From NCBI GenBank assembly GCA_977017575.1, contig CDRNVI010000085.1, positions 29,013-93,012 on the forward strand: 64,000 nucleotides of DNA, given 5' to 3'. Origin of the DNA: Paramoeba atlantica (lineage: Eukaryota > Discosea). The translations under genes were made by a program, and so were the position numbers. Below the pieces are notes generated by a model. It saw only the letters and a program-made list of their open reading frames with translations. It was not told where the DNA came from and did no database searches. Of this stretch, positions 19,076 through 30,400 are shown piece by piece (position 1 is the stretch's first letter; every line of letters starts with the position of its first letter).

Positions 19076-20265
19076 TGAGAGTACACCACCCCATAGTCTC
19101 CGAAAATCTAGCTAAACTATTCGATCACGAGGTAGAAGAGGTGTTGAATTCGTGGTTTGGAACGCTATCTCAGGATCAGATAACTCAGTTACGTTTACCG
19201 GTTAAGAAAGGCGGGCTGGGCCTGACGGCTTGTCTCCCAATTCGGTGTGCAGCCTTTGAGTCCTCTTGGTATTCAGTTTTCGAGCGCCCAATTAATCTTT
19301 CAGCTCAAGTCGAACACCAAGGAGACCAGACGCACGCCATTTTGCAGTCCGACACCGACACCAGCGTGCCAACAGCAACAACCGACACCAGCGTTCCTAT
19401 CGACGAAGATACGGCGGCGGCAGCTCTTCACACGAAAGCGTGGGACCTTTTGTCTTCTTCGAAGTCAGACTCGGTTGCCATCTTACAAGCAGTCTCATAT
19501 AAGGGCAACGCAGAATGGGTCATGTCTAATGCTAAGTTTGTTCCCTCGCGCCTTTTTTCGCTTGCTTTAATGCCGCGACTCGGAATCGCGCATCCTCTAC
19601 TGCCAAAACAGTTGCTCTGCCCCGGGTGCCGGATTCTGCTAGATTCGAAAGCCATGCTCGCGCACATACCTGGCTGTTCGAAATGCCCCGGTCTCAACGC
19701 CACAGCGAAGCATAACTCTTTAGTAAATTTTCTCTACGAGTTGTGTTTAAAAGCTGGGATTCCCTGCGAAAAAGAGCCGCGTAATTTCGCAACGTTTTCG
19801 TGCACACAATGCAACGAAAAAGTGGATCCTGATTACAGACGGACGCATGGAAAAGTTTGCGGAGGCCGTTCTTTCCGCAGATCGGGTCCCGATCTTGTAG
19901 TTTTTTGGAATTCCGGCGAGATATTCTATGATTTCACCGTGATTCACGAGTTAGCGCCCTCTAATCTCGGAACAAAATGTGGCAAACTTTTTCGCGACGC
20001 GATCAAACGTAAACAAGACACCTATGTTCGCTCGGGTTTGATATCAGAGGAAACGTTTCGGTGCGTGCCAGTGCTGTCAGGCGGGTCTCTACACGAAAAT
20101 ACGAAATCTCTTCTCAACGCCCTAGCAGACGCTTGTTGCCTGCCTCGAAAACAGACGCAGATGGAGTTTCAACTCTGTCTTCAAGAGTTGAATGGAGCTG
20201 TTGTATATTCGCAGCTGAGATCCTTTCTTGAGAAGGACAAACGGGGTACAGACTATGCGATATGA
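19076..20265 (+). pseudogene. REL-3: C-terminal part of a REL protein, 5' truncated
   Basis: The frame starts inside the region after RT motif C (R-V-H-H-P, conserved in REL-2 and REL-4) and runs to a stop at 20263-20265. It contains the thumb-like segment (K-K-G-G-L-G-L-T), the knuckle C-P-G-C-R-I-L-L...H-I-P-G-C-x2-C and the endonuclease R-S-G-P-D-L-V-V-F-W...F-Y-D-F-T-V-I-H. The RT catalytic part is missing. It abuts REL-2 in opposite orientation, with no target duplication recognised at the junction. Confidence 0.88.
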
Positions 20266-20356
20266 AGGAACAATGGCAGGAATGTGTTTCGTTTTTTTTT
20301 GTTTTTGTTTTGATTTGAATAGATTGTAGGGTGTAGCGCCAAATTTGTAGTCGGAA

Positions 20357-20545
20357 GTCAACGTCCATGCTTACGTCGACGACGTTAATCTCGCATACGC
20401 ATCTTTCCGCCATTGTATTGCTTTATCGCATCAAGGCAAAAAGGCCCCCCAACTCATGCGTGACGCGATCTCCCGCAAGCAAAACACCTATGTCGCATCA
20501 GGTTTGATCGAATCAGGACAATTCGAATGCATACCGATGCCATTT
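20357..20545 (+). pseudogene. REL remnant: RT motif C fused to endonuclease tail
   Basis: A plus-strand reading gives V-N-V-H-A-Y-V-D-D-V-N-L-A-Y-A (motif C) followed within about 25 codons by L-M-R-D-A-I-S-R-K-Q-N-T-Y-V-A-S-G-L, a segment that lies hundreds of residues later in intact copies. An internal deletion of RT thumb, knuckle and endonuclease core explains this. The sequence before it (20266-20356) is the REL-3 3' UTR with T-rich runs. Confidence 0.65.
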
Positions 20546-21178
20546 GTCGATTCCGCTGTCACGTTCTGGATCCTTATCCGAGTTGAATCATCCTCGTTTC
20601 GCAGTTTCACTGGTGATGGACTGTGGCTGCGATTAGGAAGTTGAGGCAGCTGAATGCTTTGCTGACTGCTTGCAATCGATGTCAAAGTTGAGACAGCTGC
20701 GCCGCACGTTTTCGCTGCCATGCCGCACGATTTCGTGATAATGGAACTCCATCCATTTACTTGATACAGAGTTTTGCTAATAGGAGAAGATTGGACTATG
20801 CGCGGTGCTACCGAGGCGTTCTTTCGCTGAGCTTCTCGTTTTTCTTTCTGCATGCGTGTCCACAAATCGTTGAACGTTTGCCTCCGAATGTTTGACTTTG
20901 AAATTGTAATTTTCATGGTTTTCTGAGACCTGATGTTTGGTGATTCTGATGCGACGTTTGGCGTAACGTTTGTCGACGAGAGCGATGGTGGAAATTCTGA
21001 ATCTTTTCGTGAAACCGCAACTGGTATTGTTCTTTGTGGCGTGACCATCTCGTGAGCCTTGCGGTGCGAGAATCCTTTAGGCGGTTTTTTTTTTTTTTTT
21101 TTTTTTTGAAACATATAAGTAACAAACAAATATAAGCAAATACCTATGACTAATATAATTTTTTTTTTTTTTTTTTTT
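20546..21178. other. Unassigned; two T runs
   Basis: No known domain is recognised. A minus-strand frame of about 190 codons (20488-21084), rich in S, T and K, is open but has no family I recognise. T runs at 21085-21107 and 21159-21178 are separated by about 50 A/T-rich bases, as in other doubly tailed copies in this window. Confidence 0.4.
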
Positions 21179-21229
21179 GATCTTACAAAAAGGTTGATCT
21201 TACAAAAAGGTTGATCTTACAAAAAGGTT
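21179..21229 (-). repeat. REL-4 3'-terminal 17-nt units, three copies
   Basis: GATCTTACAAAAAGGTT is repeated three times without a gap, between the poly-A (T run 21159-21178) and the 3' UTR. In element sense it reads AACCTTTTTGTAAGATC, a diverged member of the terminal unit family. Confidence 0.9.
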
Positions 21230-21351
21230 TTCAATGATAAGTAAAACACAGTCTGTGAACATTCATCTCAGTTTCTTTTCATAGACTTTCAGTCGTCTAA
21301 ACTTCAACTCTTATATCAATAGTCAACGCCTACCGAAAAACTCGCACGTGC

Positions 21352-22757
21352 CTAAAAAGCCGTATTGTCCACTTGAGTTGTGGCTATGTATTTGCGGAGT
21401 TGGGACATCACCACTGAACCGTTAAGTTCCTGTAGTCGAAGGGTGAAATCCTGTACTACGAAGTCCCGTTCGAGTCCACATGCATCAGCCAGGGTTGTGA
21501 TAAGCGCTTTGGTGTTGCTGTGCATTGCACCGCCGGAGAGCATTGGTACACATTGGAATTGCTCATTAGGAATAAGCTTAGACGCCACGTATTTGGAGAC
21601 TTTGCGTTTTATGGCATCACGGAAAAGCTGAGCGGTGCTACGTCCAACATTTGATTGCGATAGCTCGTGGACGATGGTGAAATCGTAGTATACATCTCCG
21701 CTTGCCCAATGAATCACGATATCTGGGCCCGAATGATAAAAAGATCCGGATCCGCAGGTTCTTTGGTGATGGGATTTGCCGTCGCCATCCACGCTTGCTC
21801 CACATTTTGCGCAAGTATAGGTGGAGAACTGTCTGGGTTCCAGCTCACAGGGCAGACCTGATTTTATGCATAATTCATAAATATTCCGAACCATCCTGTT
21901 GTGCTTTGCCGTTGCGTTATTGCCTGAACATTTGACGCACCCGGACACGTGCGTGAGCGCTGTACGGGGGGTAAGTAATGCATGGCACCCTGGACACTGT
22001 AAATTGGAGGGAAGGCTCGGATGTGCAATCCCAATGCGTGGCATAACTGCTAACTTGAAAAGTCGCGTAGGTACAAGTCTAGAATTTGAGGTGAGCCATG
22101 AATAGTTACCTTTGGAGCTAGCTGCTCGTATTATGTGGGCTTGCGTTTTGTCTGTCATTAATTTGTCCCGTATGTCGTTGTGGTAGAGTTCCTCGGTGAC
22201 TTCTTCTTCCTCCGTAGGGGCGTGCTGGCTGAGTTGAGGTTGGCTCTGCACTACGCCTAAACGAGCGGCGGGAGCTGAAAGGTGAGATGGTCGCTCCGTT
22301 GCTGCAAGTTTCGAACGAGTGTAGGCTGCCTCTCGAAGAGGTTCTGAGGGAGTAAGTCCAAGCCCGCCTTTTTTGAGGGGAAGGCGTGCCCAAGAAAGTT
22401 GTTCTGCTGTGAGTTCTCCAAACCACGTCTGTAGCGTATCTGATACCCTGGAGTCGAATTGTCGCGTAAGGTGCAATGATGTGTCTGGGTGGTGGACGCG
22501 AATGTGATATCTGTGGCGCACGTTGACACAGCGTGATAGGAGGAGGAGAGAAACGTTGCTTGCCCCCATAAGCTGTAGACGACGGAAGATAGTTTGGTGC
22601 TTTTCGAGCTTTTGCAGAAGCTTCTCACTTAAGATGTCTGGTTCTCCAACAAAAGCCCCCAGAACCTTTATCGCTTGTGCTTCAGTTGCCACGCCAGCTC
22701 CTTGTAATGGATTCGGAAGAGGGATTTTTTGTGTTCCTTCGAACCAGACACACTTTA
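21352..22757 (-). pseudogene. REL-4: C-terminal half of a REL protein
   Basis: The frame begins at K-C-V-W-F-E-G-T, a segment shortly after RT motif C in full copies, and runs to a stop at 21352. It includes K-K-G-G-L-G-L-T, the knuckle C-P-G-C-H-A-L-L...H-V-S-G-C-x2-C, and H-S-G-P-D-I-V-I-H-W...Y-Y-D-F-T-I-V-H, with H in place of the first R of the R-S-G-P-D motif. Directly upstream lies a short N-terminal frame (22758-22988), so the RT core was deleted. Confidence 0.88.
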
Positions 22758-22988
22758 CTTAGGCGGTTGAGGCGTCTCCGTTGAAGCACCTTGTGGGGGA
22801 GAGGGGCTCAGTCGGATTAGCTGTGGTGAGGCGAGCGGGGGTGGCATAGGGCGCGGTAGAGCTGAGGGGGCGGAGGAGTTCAGAGGCGGCGGAGAATGGA
22901 GCGGTCGACGATTACGTGCGGCTCTCGTTGGAAACCGTGAAGGGAAGTGCGCCGCAAGGGTATCATAGAAGGAGGGTTTCTTTGCCAT
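22758..22988 (-). pseudogene. Probable REL-4 N-terminus, proline-rich, joined after internal deletion
   Basis: An ATG at 22988 opens a 77-residue frame, M-A-K-K-P-S-F-Y-D-T-L-A-A-H-F then a proline/serine-rich stretch, ending in a stop right at the start of the RT-distal part of REL-4. I read it as the 5' end of the same element fused across a large internal deletion. No homology proves this; it could be an unrelated insert. Confidence 0.45.
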
Positions 22989-23106
22989 AATTTTGTCAGG
23001 TTGACTTGGTGGTGAGCTCGGCTGCGGTAGTGTTGTTGGCTGCGGTGGCGGTAATAGCCGCCCCTCGGCACTGCCGCATCTGCCAACGCGTGAAGTACGA
23101 ACCTCG
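22989..23106. other. Flank with REL remnant shared with the macrosatellite
   Basis: Positions about 23068-23105 (GCATCTGCCAACGCGTGAAG and neighbours) are identical to a segment in every Y module, adjacent to the poly-A of REL-5. Read on the minus strand it encodes V-L-H-A-L-A-D-A-A, similar to REL C-termini. This looks like 3' flank carried along with REL-5 transcripts. Confidence 0.6.
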
Positions 23107-23180
23107 TTTTTTTTTTTTGCTCCAATCGTCCAATTAAATTGTCATGCAGTTTTTACATGAAAATAAGCATGCAGGTCACT

Positions 23181-23227
23181 CACCCTAGTTGTTTAGTACC
23201 TTGTTATGTTTGGTACCGGGCAGTGCC
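23181..23227 (-). other. Hairpin module e
   Basis: In REL-5 sense: GGTACC, an A/T loop containing ATAACAA, GGTACTAA, then AACTAGGGTG. Arms GTACC/GGTAC can pair. The antisense contains GTACCTTGTT, the core of the putative leader. Confidence 0.75.
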
Positions 23228-23377
23228 GTAGTTCGATCAAAAAACGTTTTTTTTTTTTTTTTAATATCCTAAAAGAATATGACATATTTTTTTTTTTGAT
23301 AACCTAATATATTATCCCATACCCCGCGCAGCAGGGAGCTGAGCGTCAAAGAAAAAAAAAAAAACCTGTGTGGCAGT

Positions 23378-23424
23378 CACCCTAGTTGTGTAGTACCTTG
23401 TTATATTCGGTACCGGATGGTGCC
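23378..23424 (-). other. Hairpin module f
   Basis: Same organisation as module e, with loop GAATATAACAA and closing CACC/GGGTG. The spacer to module e contains GCGCAGCAGGGAGCTGAGCG. Confidence 0.75.
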
Positions 23425-23512
23425 ACAATCAAATCGAAACCGGACAGCAATAAAAGAATCTACAATGTGAAATGTAGAATAAGAAAACATGAAAATAAGC
23501 ATGCAGGTCACT

Positions 23513-23558
23513 CACCCTAGTTGTTTAGTACCTTGTTATGTTTGGTACCAGGTGGTGA
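23513..23558 (-). other. Hairpin module g
   Basis: Same organisation as module e; it is the module nearest the REL-5 stop codon. It is followed by a CACCACCTGG variant of the upstream box. Confidence 0.75.
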
Positions 23559-23736
23559 TAGAATCCATTTCATAAGACAGCAGGAAAAAACAGCAGGAAA
23601 AACGAACAAGATCTGGCGTGCAATTCAAGGCGTGCATAATATCTGGCGTGCAATATCTGGCGTGCAGTATCTGGCGTGCATAATATCAACAACAGAATGT
23701 ACTATTTTTGAAGCTTTGACTTGAAGCAAAAGCTAA

Positions 23737-25491
23737 TCATAGTCGTAGACCTCCAACCCATTTTTCAGCCTGAATATATTGCCGCAATTGAGAAACTACT
23801 GCGTATGCAGAATATTTCTCTAACTCAAGCTGAAAGGCTTTTCGTGTTGGCGTATAATCTAGACCTGCCCTCTTTGCCAATGTTTTTAGTAGCTGTTTAG
23901 TCTCCTCGTGCAAGACCCCACAATCAGTAATCGCAATGCAACGGAAACTTTCGGGATCTAAGCCTTTCTCCTTCATGTATTTATTATTCTTTCTGTCTTG
24001 GGCACTCTGGAGCAAGTCATTGCTACTTTGCTTTCGGTAGCTACTGCAACACGTATGAACTACGGTTAAATCGTATAAAATTTCACCAACGTCGGGCCAC
24101 AAGATCGCAAGGTCTGGTCCGGATCTGATTCTACGAGCTCGGCATGGGTGTTGTTCTGCTGCTTCTGGGGAAATTGAACATTTGCACTTAGTGCAGAAGA
24201 ATGACGTGTGAATTCGTGGCTCGATTGCACAAGGGAGACTGGCTTTGGAACACAGATCGGAAAGATATCGCACCAAATGAGAGTGTTTGCGTGTACAGTT
24301 CATTCCAGCGCATCGTGAGCAACCGGCTACGTGAGGAATGATTTTGCATGCCGACTCTACAATTCCACATCCCGGGCATGTGATATTGCATGGAGCGTTA
24401 CTGAGTTCGATTCCGAGGCGCATCATAAGAGTGTACCGAAAGAGGTAGGGATTTACGTAATTGTTCGTCGAGTCTAAATGTGTGCTCGCTTCTTTTGTGC
24501 GTTTCGTGATATCTTGAAATCTGGGATTCTCGTTCAAATCCATTGCTACCTTTTCATGTTCACTCTTCATATTCTTTGACAGCTGGGTACGTACCGCCTG
24601 AGCTTTCGATCCAGGACTACTTACTTGTTTCTTGGCTGAGCTATCTACTGGAGCATTAGAGGGCTGATTTCGCTCTTCAATAGATTTGCGTGAGGCTTCG
24701 AAAAAGTAACGTTGCTTTAGAACCGTTGAGGTAATTCCAAGGCCTCCCATTTTACATGGAAGGGCGGCGAGTTTGAGGGCTTCACTGTCAGCACCACACC
24801 ATTTCTTTAGAATCTTGTGTATTTCTTCATCAAAGGTCTGTGCTAGGAGAATAGAGGCTCCAGGTTTGTGGACTCGCAGATGGTAGTCGTGGCGCGGTAA
24901 TGTGCATCTCTTGAGAATCGCGAGCGATAAGTTGCTTGGGCCCATAATCTTGAGTCTTCGGAAAAGACATTTATGTTTCTCCAGCTTTTCCAACAGTTTT
25001 CGCTCCACTGCTTTATTGTGTCCTATGTACGCCCCAAGAACTTTGATGGAATCCACGCAGTCTTCCACCCCAAGCTCTCGAAGTGACATGCCTCGGTGGT
25101 TAGTGGTGTTATTGCCTTGGAAAAGTTCGCACTTGCGAGAATTTATTTCGAGGTTTAATTCACTTGTCAGTTCTTTAAAATGAAGAAAAGCAACTTCCAA
25201 TGATGATTCATTCTTAGAACTCATGGTAACATCGTCTTGGTAGGCTCGAATGGTGACGTCTGGATAGAGTTTCGCAATTTTCTTCAACGGACCTTGCAGC
25301 ACGGCGCAGAAATATACTGACGAGAGTGCTGATCCCTGTCGGACTCCTGATGAGCTTTCAATTACGGAATGCAAGGTATTGTTCGCGAAGAAAAGAAGTT
25401 CCGATGATTGCCCGTACTCAAAATAAAACATTCGCATGAAATATTTGAATACTGGATACTCAAGAAGAGCTTGCTCTATTGATGTGCGATG
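23737..25491 (-). pseudogene. REL-5 downstream half (RT palm to endonuclease)
   Basis: The frame runs from the codons just after RT motif A (R-T-S-I-E-Q-A-L-L-E-Y-P) through motif C (A-Y-Q-D-D-V), the knuckle C-P-G-C-G...H-V-A-G-C-x2-C and R-S-G-P-D-L-A-I-L-W...L-Y-D-L-T-V-V-H to a stop at 23737. It is 585 codons, in frame with the upstream half at 38779-40886 (525 codons), giving about 1110 codons when the 13.3-kb insertion between them is removed. At 25491 it meets the REL-6 leader. This copy is the likely relative of the source of the Y modules. Confidence 0.9.
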
Positions 25492-25507
25492 TTTCTGTAC
25501 CTTGTTG
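25491..25507 (+). other. Leader at the REL-6 5' end
   Basis: GTTTCTGTACCTTGTTG marks the 5' end of REL-6, 22 nt before its ATG at 25530. It is the 3' part of the 36-nt leader seen complete at 14772-14807 and 37358-37393. The bases before it (GCGATG) also precede the leader of REL-5. Confidence 0.7.
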
Positions 25508-25529
25508 TTTTATTTTTATTTTTACTCGT

Positions 25530-27012
25530 ATGAACACGCAAAACGCCGAACAAATTATGAAGAGGGGATCAACGCTCGATAAGCCAAAGAAAACCCCCCG
25601 TGTGAGAGTTATTATGAGTGCAAAGGAATTATCGCCGAACTGGGCCGACCACGAGGTACATAGCAACTACCGACGGCCAAGGATAAAATTTTCTGATGCA
25701 AGGCCGACCTCACAAGAGTCCGAGAATGATTCCGATGAGGAGAGAGATTCATCCAAACATCCTGAAGATTGCGAAGGCGCCTCCGATGATACCACAGGCG
25801 AAGAATCTGATGTGATGTCGGTGGATGAGGAAGTGACGTCGATGGATGGGGAAGTGGGGCAACGCAAAAACGAAGAATTTCCGAAGGCTCCAGATCACAT
25901 CAACACCATTATCCATGAATGGGGCAAAGGAACGACGTGCGAACTGAGATGGGGATTCAAAAAAGAGCAGAAATATGCCTCAAAAGGAGTAGTGGTGAAG
26001 AGGACTGTCCGAAAAGGTATTGTAAAGCTGAAGGTGGAATACAAGCCAAGCGACGGAGACAATGGACCCTCTGGTTTTATCTACCTTCCTCCATCTGCAA
26101 AAGTGAAAATTTGGTCCATTAAGGCACTGTGTCTAAATAAAGTAAAAAGCGTCGATGTGTCAATGGAAAACACTGGAAATTCAGAGAACAAGGAGGAGCG
26201 AGGCATTGAGGGAACATCTGATTTGGAACCGCTGCCAAAGATGGCACAAATTGATCCAACGTTTGCCGTCCATGTAATCGCGATTTTTCGTTCCATTATT
26301 AAAGCGTACCCGAAGGCTCAGACAGAAGCAGAAAGAACTGTTATCTGGCACAAACTCCTCGATACACCACGGGACTCTTTGGCCACAGTCCGTCTAAACT
26401 ACCTACGGCGCCAGAGCTCCGTACAGCGTCGAGGGAGACGTGAGTGGGAAACTATCGATACGAACATTACCGAGGAAGAACGACTTGTACAAGAAGTAGA
26501 CAAACGATCAATTCGAAATGCATTGCAAGCAGCAAAGGCAGGAAATCTTGGAAAAGCTACCCGCATACTCGACAATGTTTACAAGGACTCTGCTCTTCCA
26601 CTCTGGGAAAAGGTTGACAAACTTCGAGATCTACACCCCAAAGGCCCTACACCTCAAACTTCTGATCGAGACTTCCCGCGAATTGCGATATTGGAACCTT
26701 CTGAACTTCGTCTAGCGACTGAAAAATTGTCAAAAGGTGCAGCTCCTGGCCCGACAGGTCTGAGTGAAAGCATGATGCGAATTTTAGTGGAGGACGAAGA
26801 ATCCTGCCTTTCACTCTGCCACATGCTGAGAGACGTCATAAATGGGGAAGTTGCGAAAAGTGTCCGAGTAAGATTAACACGATGCAGAATGATAGCCCTT
26901 GCAAAACCGAACAATGGAATACGACCGGTTGCAATGGGGGAAACGCTGCTAAAAATTTGCGGGTGTATCCTCCTTGAGCGCCATGCGAACTCCTTGTCAG
27001 ACATATTCCAAC
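25530..27012 (+). pseudogene. REL-6 part 1: N-terminal domain to RT fingers
   Basis: Starts M-N-T-Q-N-A-E-Q, followed by an acidic stretch, the domain W-G-K-G-T-T-C-E-L-R-W-G-F...G-P-S-G-F-I-Y-L-P (about 25918-26115), R-S-I-R-N-A-L-Q-A-A-K-A-G-N-L-G-K-A-T-R, and the RT segment G-A-A-P-G-P-T-G-L-S...N-N-G-I-R-P-V-A-M-G. It stops at the 9-bp target TATTCCAAC where REL-7 is inserted. Parts 2-4 follow at 31024, 32644 and 35186. The four parts sum to exactly 1120 codons, which confirms the break points. Confidence 0.93.
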
Positions 27013-27416
27013 TTTTTTTTTTATAGGAGATTTCAACGCCCCCTTAACGCTTATATCAAAAAAGTGGTCTTAATCAAACAAGCAAGCAAAGTAAGATGAA
27101 TTTTTTTTTTTTTTTTTTTTTTGCGAGACGCTTGGAAAAAAAATAAGCGTTCCAGGAAATGAAACCACCAACTCCTCAATAATCTAACGTAAATTGAAGG
27201 TATTTTTTTTTTTTTTTATTCTATTAGAATTTCCCTGAGTTGGTGATCTCAGGCTACTATTGAAAAGGGAATGTTATGGTCTTTCGGTTTTATATAACAA
27301 TATCTTCATATAGTCGAACGTGTACGAGCTGCCGTCATATGTTAAGAATTTGGGTTTTCTCAAATACCCGTAAATTTAGATTACAAATTTTACTTTAAAG
27401 AGACTTTAAATATATC

Positions 27417-30400
27417 TTATAGGCGCAATTCACTCATCCACTTCTCTGCTGGAATGTAGTCTCGGAGCTGCGACACTACCGTGTACGCTGACATTTTTTC
27501 GATTTCGAGCTGGAAAGCATTGCGCACGCTTTCATATTTAAGTTTCGCTCTTTGTGAGAGAGCCTTCAGCAACGCCTTAGTATCGTCATGTAGAAGGCCG
27601 CAATCTGTTGCAGCCAGACACTTAAACGAATCGCTATCGACACCCTTCTCAGTAACGTATTTCTTATATTTTCTGTCGGAGACCTGCTGCATAAGGGCAG
27701 AGCTGGTGTGTTTTGCGTAGCTTGAGCAGCACGTATGTACTATTGTGAAGTCGTAGAGTACCTCACCCATGTGAGGCCACATGATGGCCAGATCTGGACC
27801 TGAACGAATACGGCGTGCTTTGCAAGGATGTTGCGCGGCGACATCTGCTGAGATAGTGCACTTACATTTAGTGCAATGATACGAGGAGTAGATGCGGGGT
27901 TCGATCACGCTAGGAAGGCCTGCTTTTGAGCACAACTCTGAGAGATACCGGACGATATGTGAATGTTTGCGTGTGGAGTTCATCCCGGAGCATCGGGAGC
28001 ATCCAGCAACGTGGGGAATAATGGTGGAGGGTGATTCTTGATTAGAACAGCCGGGGCATGTTACTTTGGCCGGTGCCTTAGGCAAGCCAATTCCTAAGCG
28101 CATCATGAGCGTATATCGGAATAGGTATGGGTTAACGTAGTTGCTGGTGTTTTCGAGGTGGATATTAGCCTCTTTAGTGCGTTTTATGATGTTCGCTGCG
28201 GTGGAGTCTTTCTGTATTTCTGTCAATTGTTTTTCGTGAGCTTGACTCATGATCTTCTTAAGCGATTTGCGGGCCTTTTCTGCGCGGCTCTGAATTTTAG
28301 CTTTGCTCTTGTCATTGCCTTGCGAATCTACCGGAGCTTTATTGGGTTCCAAGTGCTCTTCAATAGATTCTCGGGCTGCTGCGAAGTAGTGCTGCTGTTT
28401 CAGAGTGCAAGAAGTCAGTCCTAATCCACCTAATTTTTGCGGGAGAGCTGCGAGCTTAAGTGCCTGGGCGTCCGCGCCGCACCATTTCTGCAAGACTTCG
28501 TGTACGTGGCTTTCAAAAGAATGTGCCAGACGCCGAGTGGCCTCCGGGCGGTGAACTCTCAGATGATAGTCTTGACGTGGAATTGTACATCGGCGAAGAA
28601 TCGCGAGAGAAAGGTTACTGGGGCCCATGAGAAGTAAACGGCGGAAAAGGCATTTATGCTTACTGAGTTTGCGCAGGAGAAGATCCTCTACCACATTATC
28701 TTTCCCGATATAGGCTCCCAGAATCTTGATCGAATCAGTGCAAAGCTTGACGCCTAGATTATGCAAAGAGAACGGTTCGTATGTGGTATTTTTCTGGAAA
28801 AATTCGCATTTCTGAAAGTTGACGCGTAGATTGAGCTCGCCTGTGATTTCACGTAAGTGCAGGAACGCAGCTTCAAGTGACGGTACGTTTGTAGAGCTGA
28901 GAGTCACATCGTCTTGATATGCTCGTATTTTGACGTCGGGGTATAAGCTTGCGATCTCGCGAATGGGACCGTGTAAAAGTGCACAGAAGTACATGGAGGA
29001 TAATGATGAGCCTTGTCGAATTCCTGACGAACTTTCGATGGTCGCGAAAAGAGCGTTGTGTGCGAAAAACAAAAGTTCGGATGAGAGGCCGTATTCAAGG
29101 TAAAACAGTCGCATAAAAGGTTTGAACACAGGATTCTCTAGTAGTGCTTGTGTTATGGCGTCGCGTCGTGGAGTGTTGTATGCGTTCGTGAAATCTACCG
29201 TAATCAATGCGCATCCATCCTCGTATTCTTGTAGTAGCTCATGCACTATTGATTCACATGCGCTCTTGTGGAGAACGCCCCGCTGCATAGGCGAAAAGTA
29301 TTTTCGTAGTGCACATTCATGTCGCTCGAGTAAAATGGATCCGCAGATTTTTAGGATCGTCTCCCCCATGGCGACTGGCCGTATACCGTTTTGTGGCTTC
29401 GGAAGAGCAATAATTCGGCAACGAGTGAGACGCTTCCGCACGCTTACAGGCACGTCGCCATTGATAACGTCGCGAATCATATGGCATAATGAAAGGCATG
29501 CTTCTTCATCTTCAACAAGCAAACGCATCATGCTCTCACTAAGCCCGCTTGGTCCCGGAGATGCCCCTCGCGCAAGTTTTTCGACTGCAAGGCGGAGTTC
29601 TGATTTATCTACAACGCCGATCCGTGGAAAGTCAGCTTCCGGAATTTCAATACTAGGCCCCTCGGGATGCAAATCGCGAAGTTTCTGTAATTTTTCATGC
29701 GCTGTAAGATTGGAGACCTTGTAAACGTTGTCGAGAATTCGAGTGGCTTTCCCGATGTTTCCAGCTCGAGCGGTCGTTAAAGCATTCTTGATCGAGCGAC
29801 GGTCGACGCCAAGTTCTTCCCTTTGTTCTATGCTGAGTGTTTCGTTTTCCGATGGATCCGCTTGTTTGTTTATGTGTCCGACTCGTTGATTTTGCCGAGA
29901 AAGTTGACGAATAGTAGCGAGCGAGTCTCTTGGTGCGTTCAAAAATTTATGCCAGATAGCTGTTTTCTCAGAGTCAAGTTCTACCGATGGATACCCACGA
30001 AGTATGGCTCGGAAGATGGCGACTACATGGATTGAAAAAGATGAATCAATGGGTACCATCGTGGGCAGCGGCTCGAGATCACTTTGACCATTTTCATCGC
30101 TAGACACGTTGTCGGCGTGTTCTTCTAAATTCCGCGTAATTGTTTCGACTTTGATCAGTTTCGTGGCTCGTATCGAACAGATTCTGATCCTGTTTGTGTG
30201 TGGAAGATAAAGAAAGCCACTGGGACCTTTGCTGCCTTGAGCTGGATTGTAAGAGATTTTGACTTTGACCATTCCTTTTCGTGAGGTCCTACCTACGACG
30301 ATGCCTTTCGACGTGTAATTCACCGTGTCTTGTCGGAAGCCCCACTCGATAACACATTCCGTGCCTTTGCCCCACTTTGCTACCATGTTGTGCACATGAT

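Larger units (their letters stand above)
23107..23736 (-). other. REL-5 3' UTR with three hairpin modules and a 14-bp repeat
   Basis: From the stop leftwards: TGGCGTGCA-containing tandem units (about 23616-23683), then three hairpin modules (23513-23558, 23378-23424, 23181-23227), then poly-A (T run from 23107). Further T runs lie at about 23246-23262 and 23287-23297. The same arrangement recurs in every Y module from 43.9 kb on. Confidence 0.8.

Noticed and set aside
20488-21129. Minus-strand frame of about 213 codons as a gene
   Set aside because: It begins with lysines from a T run, has no recognisable domain and overlaps the REL remnant on the other strand.
554-21229. CRISPR-like arrays
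   Set aside because: The tandem units have no spacers between them and lie in eukaryotic retrotransposons; they are minisatellites.
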